From the NCBI GenBank assembly GCA_030425385.1, contig JAUIAH010000031.1, forward strand, positions 1 through 64,000: a stretch of 64,000 bases of DNA, written 5' to 3'. A program made the translations under genes and the position numbers. The notes under the pieces are model-generated. The model did not search any database. It was given only the letters and a program-made list of their open reading frames with translations, and was not told where the DNA came from. How positions within the stretch are numbered: the first letter of the stretch is position 1; every line of letters begins with the position of its first letter. This stretch comes from Verrucomicrobiia bacterium (lineage in GTDB: Bacteria > Verrucomicrobiota > Verrucomicrobiia > Verrucomicrobiales > DEV007). This document shows positions 40,301 through 49,300 of this stretch, piece after piece.

Positions 40301-43300
40301 GGATGCCATTGGCCGCAGGGTCACTGTCGTCGATGCCATCCTCGCCCGCGTCATCGTCGCCCGTCTGAGTGCCAAGGACAGAGAGGGCTCCCTCAAGGGG
40401 TTCTCCTGAGCCAAACTCGGAGGCTGGAATGCTAACATAGTAGTCGCCGGGGGCCAAGCCGCTGAAGACGTAACAACCCCCATCGGCTGTGTTGGTGAAA
40501 CTACCAACTTGCACATCGTCACCATTGCCGATGGTCCCATCCACCGGATCCCAAAGACCCACGATGACGTCATCGATCCCTTCGCCACTATCATAAACGC
40601 CATTGGAATTGGCATCGATGAATACCAAGTTGCCTAAGGCTTGTGCGCCGGTGGTGAATGCAAAGTCTATTGTCAGATCTGCATTAGCGTCAGCACTCGA
40701 TCCGTCCGCACTGTTGTCCTTGCCTGATTCAGAGGATCCCGATGTCGGTTCAGTGCCACTCTGCAGCGCAATTGCCACGCTGCTCATGCCAGTGGTGGCT
40801 GGCGCCAGGGCGTCGACCCCGTTCTCGTCAACATTGTCGTCCAAACCATCATCGATTCCAGATCCTGCGCTGGAGAACAGGTTTTCGAGTGGCTCACTCG
40901 CTCCGAACTCGGAAGCGGGAATGTGCACGATGTAGTTCCCGTCGGCGAGCCCGCCAAAGAAGTAACAGCCACCGTTTGCCGTCGTCGTGGATGCAATCGG
41001 CGTATCAATCCCGGGCTCATCGTGGGCCGGATCTTCGGCATCGTAGAGCTCGATGATGACACCGTCGATCCCTGTTTCATCATCGCCATCGCCCGCGCTG
41101 TCGTTCACACCATCCGCGTCGAAGATCCCGTCGCCGTTCACATCATTGAACACGAGGTTTCCGATTCCTGCCGCAGGGGAGACGAATCCGAAGTCCACTG
41201 TGAGATCATTGTTGTCATCGCCTGCACTATCAGATGCTGAGTCCTCGCCAGTCTCTGAGCCGGCATCTTCCGGCTCGCTACCCCTAGTGAGCACGATGCC
41301 GACGCTGCTGATTCCTCCGTTTTCCGGATCCGCATTGTCGAGACCGTTCTCGTCGGCATCATCATCGTTCCCAGAATCACCTCCGGCACCCGTTGAAGAA
41401 GCCAGGTTTGCCAACGGTTTACCAGCACCAAACTCAGCTCCGGGAATGTGCACGATGTAAGTGTCAGGCTTGAGCCCCCCGAAGTAATAGTGACCTCCGC
41501 CGGAAGTCGTGGTCGTAGCCAAGGCTGAGCCGCCACCTCCGGGAGGCACCGCCGTAGTCCACAGCTCGACGACCACGCTGTCTATCCCGGTCTCATCATC
41601 TCCGTCGCTAGGGTTGTCATTCACTCCATCAGCGTCAAAAGCTCCGTCTCCGTTCAGGTCGCGGAAGACCAAGTTTCCGATCCCCACGGCATCCTGGAAG
41701 GTCACTTGGTGGTCCTCCACTTCGCCATCATCCGCAGTTCCAGTGGCCGAGGCTGCGCCTGCCGTATCCGTGCTCAGGCGCAACCGGAGGTAACTGGTTC
41801 CGCCCGTATCCGCAGTGGCAGTGGCGGGCACATCAGGGAAAGTCAACGTCACCATCCCGCTCGTGGAATGCGGAACGTTGGCGCTCGCGCGCTCGGACCC
41901 GTTGTCGAAGACGCCGTCTCCATTGAAATCGATCCAACCGAACAGAACGGCAGGGTCGCCGGTGTTGTTCACGACCGAAACATCAATCTCAGGAGCCGCC
42001 TGATTGTCCACCATACTCAACTGCGCCACGGTCACGACCCCGTCCTCATCCGCGCTGTCCGCCGAGTCGTCAGCCGTGGCACCGCTGTTCTCCAGCAAGC
42101 CATTGTCCGCATCGACGCTGGCACCGATGGAGATGCTAGAGCCCAGCAAATGACTCGGGCCGCCGCTCGCTGCTAGCGTATCATATCCGTCTGCCTCAGG
42201 TGCATCTCCGTAGTCATAGGACGGCGGCTCAGCGATGGTGAGGACATAGTCTTCGATCTCACCGTCTGAAGCCGTACCTCCGGGGTTCGCCGCCGCCGCG
42301 TCCGTGCTCAAACGGAAGCGTGCGTAGGTCGTGCCGGTGAAACCGGTTCCCACCGTGCCAAAGTCCAGCTGGAACCCGCCAGCGATCGTGCCGTCTGGCA
42401 CTGCGACGCTGTCGGTGGTCTCGAAGGTGCCATCGCCGTCGAGGTCAAAGAAGCCGTAAAGTGTCGCCGCGCTTCCGGTCTGGTTGGTCGCGGTGACATC
42501 GATGAGGGCCGTTGCCCCGTGGAGCAGGTCGAGGTCGGCCAGATCGACACCGTCCTCGTCGGCATCGCCGTTCGCATCGTCGCCGTCGGCGCCAGCGTTC
42601 GGCTGGCCGTCGGTCTCGGCATCCACGAGGGCACCGAGCCGCAGGTCGCTGCCGAGTGCGTGGCGCGGACCGCCGCTGCCGTCGAGCGTCGAGTAAGCAT
42701 CGAGGGCGTCCCCATAGTCGTAAACGACCACGCTCGCGATCGTTGCCTGGTAGTCTTCGACCTCACCGTCGGCCGCGGCGCCAACCGGATCGTAGGCGGC
42801 CGCATCGGTGCTGAGTCGGAAACGGGCGAAGGTCGTGCCGATAGTGGCCCCGCTCGGGACGGAGCCAAACGGCAGGACAAACTCCACGGCGTTGGAGCCG
42901 GTAGGCACGCTGACGTCGGCGCGCTCGCTGGCGTTGTCGAAGAATCCATCGGCGTTGAAGTCGATCCACCCGACGAGTTTCGCAGGGGATCCGGAAGTGT
43001 TGGTCGCGGTCACCCGGACGTCAGCAGCGATGCCGATCGTCAGCGAGAGGTCGCTTGTGTTGACACCGTCCTCGTCGCCACCGTCGCCGCTGGCGCTGCC
43101 GTTCGGCTGGCCGTCGGACTCGTTGTCCGTCGTCGCCCCGATCTTCACCTCGGGCGTGATGACGTGGTTCGGGCCGCCGCTCGCGTCGAGCGTGGCGTAA
43201 GATCCGTCGGGCGCGTCCCCCCAGTCGTAGGTCGGGTCGGCGATGGTGACCTGGTGGTCTTCCACTTCGCCGCCTACGGCGTTTCCATTCGGGTTGCCAG

Positions 43301-46300
43301 CAGGCGGGGCGCTGCTCAGACGCAGGCGGGCAGTAGTGGTGCCGGTGAAGCCGGCGGGGATGGTGCCGAAGTCCAATACCACGGGCCCGCTGGTCCCCGC
43401 TGGCACGACCACGCTAGCACGCTCTCCGGGCTCGAACATACCGCTGTTGTCAAAGTCGATCCAACCGAACAGCGTCGCCGTGCTTGGGGTCGGGTTTTGC
43501 ACGGTGACGGGCACGAGGCCACTGCCGCCCACATAGAGCGTAAACGCACCGAGGCCGTCCTCGTCGCCGCCGTCGCCAGCCGCCACTGCGCCTGGTTGGC
43601 CGTCCGCCTCATCGTCGACGGTGGCACCGATCACCAAGCCATCACCCAGTAGGGTGTGGTTCGCGCCATCGAGCGCCAGGGTCGTGCCGTAGGTCGAGGC
43701 GGCGTCGCCAAAGTCATACTGTGGAGGATCGATGGTGACCGGATGATCTTCAATCTCGCCGTCGAAGGCTGAGCCGAATGAGCCATTGGGAGAGTTCAGG
43801 ACCCGGTCGGTGGTGAGGCGCAAGCGCAGGAAAGTGTCACCCGCGGTGCCCGCTGGGATCACCCCGAAAGAAACCGATACCGGGTTTGCGCTCAGAGTGC
43901 CGTCGGGCACCGCCGTGCGGAATCGTTCGGCGATCGAGAAATCGCCATCGCCGTTCCAGTCGACCCACGTCCACAGCACGGCGTCCGCGCCGCTGGTGTT
44001 GGTGACCGGCACATCGACCGAAGCGAAGGTGCCCTCGCGTAGAAGCAGTGTGCCAGCAATGCCGTCCTCGTCGTCGGGGCTGTCAACGCCATCGTCCCCC
44101 GAGGCGGTGCTGTTCGGCTGACCATCAGCCTCGTCGTCAACCTCCGCGCCGATGAATACACCGTTGCCCGCGAGAAGGTGGCGCGCACCATCGTCAGCTG
44201 CGAGCGTCTCGTAGCCACTCGCGGATGGGGCGTCCCCGTAGTCGAATTGTGGCACGCTGATTGCCACCGGATAGTCTTCGACCTCACCGTCGAAGGCGAC
44301 GCCTGTTGGTGCGGACGCGGCGGCATCGTCCGAACTCAGGCGCAGGCGCGTGAAGGTCGCCGACGCAGAGCCGGAAGGCACGGCTCCAAAGTCCAGAACG
44401 ACGGTGCCATTGCTACCAGCTGGCACTACGACGTCGGCGCGCTCGCCCGCCTCGAAGACTCCGTTGCCGTTGAAATCGACCCAGCCGTAAAGCGAGGCGT
44501 CGATCACGAGCGGGTTCATTACCGCTACTTCGAGCGTGGCCCCGAGCCCCTCGTAGAGCGCGATCGCGGTGGCGATGCCGTTCTCGTCATCGAACTCGTC
44601 GAGGTCGTCCCCGTCCGCGCCCGAACTCTGGTTGGCGTCGGTTTCGTCATCGACCGAGACGCCGAGCTTGAGGCCGTTGGAAAGCACGTGTGCCGGGCCG
44701 TTGTCGGCGGCAAGCGTCTCGTAGTTGGCGGGGCCGGTGCCCGCACCCGTGTCGGGCGCGTCGGCGTAGTCGAATGTCGCCGGCTCGATGCTGACCGCGT
44801 GGTCCTCGACCTCTCCGTCGGTAGCGACCCCGTCCGGGGAACTCGCGGCGGCGGCGTCCGTGCTGAGGCGCAAGCGCAGGAAAGTCGAGGCCACAGCCGT
44901 GATCGGAACCGTTCCAAAGTCGAGCACCACCGTGCCATTGGTGCCGCCCGCGACCGTCGCCGAGGCGCGCTCAACGAGGTCGAACGTCCCGTTGCCGTCA
45001 AAGTCGATCCAGCCATAGAGCGAAGCCTCGCTGCCCATCGGGTTGACGACCGCAACCTCGAACAAAGCGCTGCCCCCAGCCACCAGCGAAACCGTCAATC
45101 CGTCTTCATCGTCGGGCGACCCTGCCGCGTCGTCGCCCAGCGCGTCCGGGCTTTGCGCCCCATCCGGTTCGGCATCGACCGCCGCCCCGATCTGCAAACC
45201 ATTGGCCAAGACGTGGCGCGGCCCGTCGCTGGCGAGTAGGGTGTTGTAGTCGCCGCCGCCGGTATCCGGCGCGTCGCCGAAGTCGACGCTGGTGGAGACG
45301 ATGGTGACCAGATGGTCTTCGACTTCACCATCGAGCGCCGCCCCGGTGGGGCTCTGCGCCGCGGTGTCGGTGCTGAGGCGCAGACGGATCACGTGCGTCC
45401 CGGCCGTGCTCGTCGGTATGGTACCAAAGTCCAGGTCAACCGCCCCGTTCGTCCCCTGCGGCACGATGGCCGTTGCCCCTTCGCCTGCCTCAAAGACGCC
45501 GTTGTCGTTGAGGTCGATCCAGCCGTAGAGCGTCGCGTCCTGCCCCAGCGGGTTGGTCACCGCCACCGCGACAAGGCCGCTGCCGGACTCGGTCAGCGTC
45601 AGGCCGGAGGGCAAACCGTCCTCGTCGTCGGCATCGCCATTGTCGTCGCCGTCCGCATTCAGGCTCTGCTGGCCGTCGCTGTCCGCGTCGACCTCCGAGC
45701 CGAGCGTCAACCCGGCCCCTAGCACATGGCGCGGGCCGTCGCTGGCGAGCAGGGTGTCGTAGGTGCTGCCGCCGGTGTCCGCCGCATCGCCGTAGTCATA
45801 GGCGGGGACCGTCACGCTCGCGACGTAGTCCTCGACCTCGCCGTCTGACGCGGTGCCGGAGGCCGAAGCCGCCGCCGGGTCCGTGCTCAAACGGAAACGC
45901 GCATAGGGGTTCGCCGCTGAACCAGCCGGCACACTGCCGAAGGCCAAAGTGACCACCGCCCCGTTCGAGCCGTCTGGCACGACGGCGCTCGCGGTCTCGT
46001 TCGCGCCGCCGAAGCTGCCGTCACCGTCCCAGTCGATGAAGCCGTAGAGATTCGCCGCCGCCCCGGTCGTGTTGGTCGCCACCGCGCGCACATCGGCGGG
46101 AAAGCCCTCCAACACCGACAGGTCACTGAGTACGATTCCCTCCTCATCGTTGCGGCGCGTGCCGTTGTCGCCGTCCGCTGCAGTGCTCGGGGCGCCGTTG
46201 AGTTCGTCATCGACATCGTCGCCGAGGGTCAGGCCGGCCACGATGATGTGCCGGGCGCCGCCGTCGGCGACGCGGGTCTGGTAGTCGCCCGCGCCGGTGC

Positions 46301-49300
46301 CCGAAGCCAAGTCAGGCAGGTCGCCGTAGTCGTAGAGCGGCGCATCGAGGATCGCCACCGCGTAGTCCTCGACCTCCCCGTTATCAGCCGCCCCGGTTGG
46401 AGACGCCGAGGCCGGATCCGTGCTCAAGCGGAACCGGGCGAAGGTGCTCATGGCGGCATCTGTTGGAACCGTCCCGAAATCCAAAGTGAAAGTGCCAGCA
46501 TTCGTTCCATTCGGAACGTTCACCAATGCCCGCTCGGTGGCAGCAAATACGCCATCGCTGTCGAAGTCGATCCAGCCATAGAGAACGGCAGCGGAGCCGG
46601 TGGTGTTGGTCACCGCAACATCGACCTCCGCAGGGAGCGTCTTCTGTAGCGAGGCGAGGTCAGCCGTGTTCACACCGTCTTCGTCAGCGCCGTCGGCGGT
46701 CGCGTCGCCGTTCTGCAAGGTGCCGCCCTCCGCGTCGGTCGAGGCACCGATCTTGATCGCCGCATCAATGATGTGGCTCGGCCCGTTGTCGGAGGCCAGC
46801 GTGCTGTAGTTGCCAGCGCCGGTTCCGGCCCCGGTGTCGGGGGCGTCGGCGAAATCGCGCGGAACGTTGACCAAGTCGGTCAACGAACAGGTGAAGCTGG
46901 CGGTGGTCTGGTCCGAATCGATCGAAGTCGTGCTCACGATCTCGTTCACGCCCGGCGGGGTGTTGACGGTGACTTGGAAGGTCACGGTCATCGTGTCCCC
47001 GTCCGCGATGGTCGCGCCGGTGACCAGGTTTGGCGGCGCATCCGTGGTTGGGCCTGAAATGGCGGGTTCCTCCCAAGAGATAACGATGTTGTCGAGATAG
47101 AGACCTGCGGCAGTCGTCGCCCCGTTCGACTGGAGACACCAGCGCCAGCGCACCGTGGCATTGCCATCGGCGTAGGCGGAAGGGTCATGGGCACCACCGA
47201 GAGCAGCGGGATCATTGGAGTTCCATGCGACCCAGCTGCCGTTCGTAGTCCCTGCGAAGTTCGAGAAGACATCCTGCCACCCGCTGCCGTCGTTGTACTG
47301 GAACCGGAACGGGTCAGCCCCCGCAAAGTTGTTCTGCGTGTTGGCGTTCAGCACATAGTCGATCTCCACGTTGCTTTTGCCGGTGAAATCGAAGGCTTGG
47401 GTCTCGATGCACACTCCTGGAGTGGGGATGTTACTCGTGTAGTTTGAGCCGATGTTCGTCCCCAAGACGAACGTGTCGTTGAAAGGCGTCAGCCCATCCG
47501 CGCCAACAGTCGGCGTGCCGACGTTCCAGTTCGTCCCCGGCGCGTTACCAGTCGCACCCGCCTGGACCCAAGCGGCTGGCATCTGACCGTCCGCGAAGGC
47601 GAAGGTCAAGGAATTCGAGACCGTCGCCGCCGCCGAACTCGTCACCACGACGTCGTCGATGTACCAGCCGTCGTACACCACGCTGCCATCGGTAGAGAGG
47701 CACCAGCGCCACCGGACCGAAGACTGCCCCCCAGCGTACGCGCTCGCATCGTGCACGAACTCCGACCACGCCGTGTCCACGCGCTCCGGGCCACCCGTCG
47801 TATCGAAGATTGTCGTCCACGGCCCGGCCCCGACGCTACGCTGGAAGGCCGCGCCATCGAAGCCTTGGTTCTCGACCTCAAGCCACTCCCAAAACTTGAT
47901 CTCCACATTCGACTGCCCTGTGAAGTCGAAGGTGGGCGACACCAGGCACATCTGCGAAACGTTGTTCTGGTAGCTATTGTCCAGATCGGTGCCCCATGCA
48001 TTCGATCCTCCGTGAGCACCTCCTGGCCCTGCCGATGGAGTGCCGCGCTCCCACTCTTGGCCACCCCCGCCACTGGTGAGGGTAAAGGCTTGGTCGCCAG
48101 ACTCGAAATCGAAGGTCTGCACGGTCGGTCCACCCCCACCGGCCGCGCCGGTGACGTTGACCGAATCGGTGACATAAGTCGTCCCCGACGGCAGCGGGTT
48201 GATCACGTTGACGCCGGTTAGTTCCGCACCGCTCGTGTTGGTCACCTCGATGGTGTAGGTGATGGTGTCGCCAGGGTTGACCGGGCCACCGTCGGCGCTC
48301 GAGGAGCAGGCGATGTCGAACAGCTGCAGCACGAAGCCGAAGTCGACGCTGGGGTCGAGATCGCCACCCGCCGCCACCTCGGTGCCAGCGGCCAGGCTCA
48401 CCACCGGGCTCTCCACGTAGGGCGCGCCGCCCGACACACCATTGGAGTCGGTATCGCTTGGGTTGCTGTCCGGGTCTGGATCCCCTGGGATTTGTGTGGG
48501 GGCGTAGTTTGCCGGCGGCGTGACGCGTACGATGTAATCGCCGTCAGGCAAACCGGTGAACAGATAAGAACCGTCGGATCCCGTCGTCTGCGATGGCACC
48601 GGGCCACCCGCGGTATCCACCGCCGGGAAGCCGCTCGATAGGTACAGTTCGACGATGGCTCCGGCCAAGCCTGATTCGCCTATCTGATCGCCATCACCAT
48701 CGGAGTCTGTCCACACGTAGCTGCCCACCATCACCGCGTCCGGCTCGAAACCGAAGTCCACGGTGAGGTCGCTGTAGGTGCTACCGTCGCCGTCCTCATC
48801 GCCCGGCGTCTCGCCGCCCTGCGTCAGGCTGAAGGGCGGCGTTTGCACCGCCGGCCCAGAACCAGTGCCGTTCGAGTCGTCATCGGTCGAGTCGAGGTCG
48901 GGGTCGGGTTGGGCGGCGACCGCCGTCGGCGTGAAACCGGCAGGTGGGGTCACCTTGACTACATACGTGCCATCGGCGAGGCCGGAGAACAGATACCCAC
49001 CGTCGGGGCCGGTCACCTGCGGGGCGACGAGCTGACCGCTCGTGTCCGAGGCTGGCGTCACGCCGTCATCGAGGTAGAGTGAGACGGTTGCTCCGGCCAA
49101 GCCTGGCTCGCCTGGATCGACGTCCCCATCGCTATTGAGGTCGATCCACACGAGGTTGCCAACGCTCACTGTCTGGATGAAGCCGAAGTCGTAGCTGTGG
49201 TCGGTCTCGCCGAAGTTGCCGACCCGCACTGCGATCTCGGGGAAGCCGGAACCGGGATCGACTGCGTCGGAGTCGAGGTTATCCGAAGCGGCGGCGTTGG

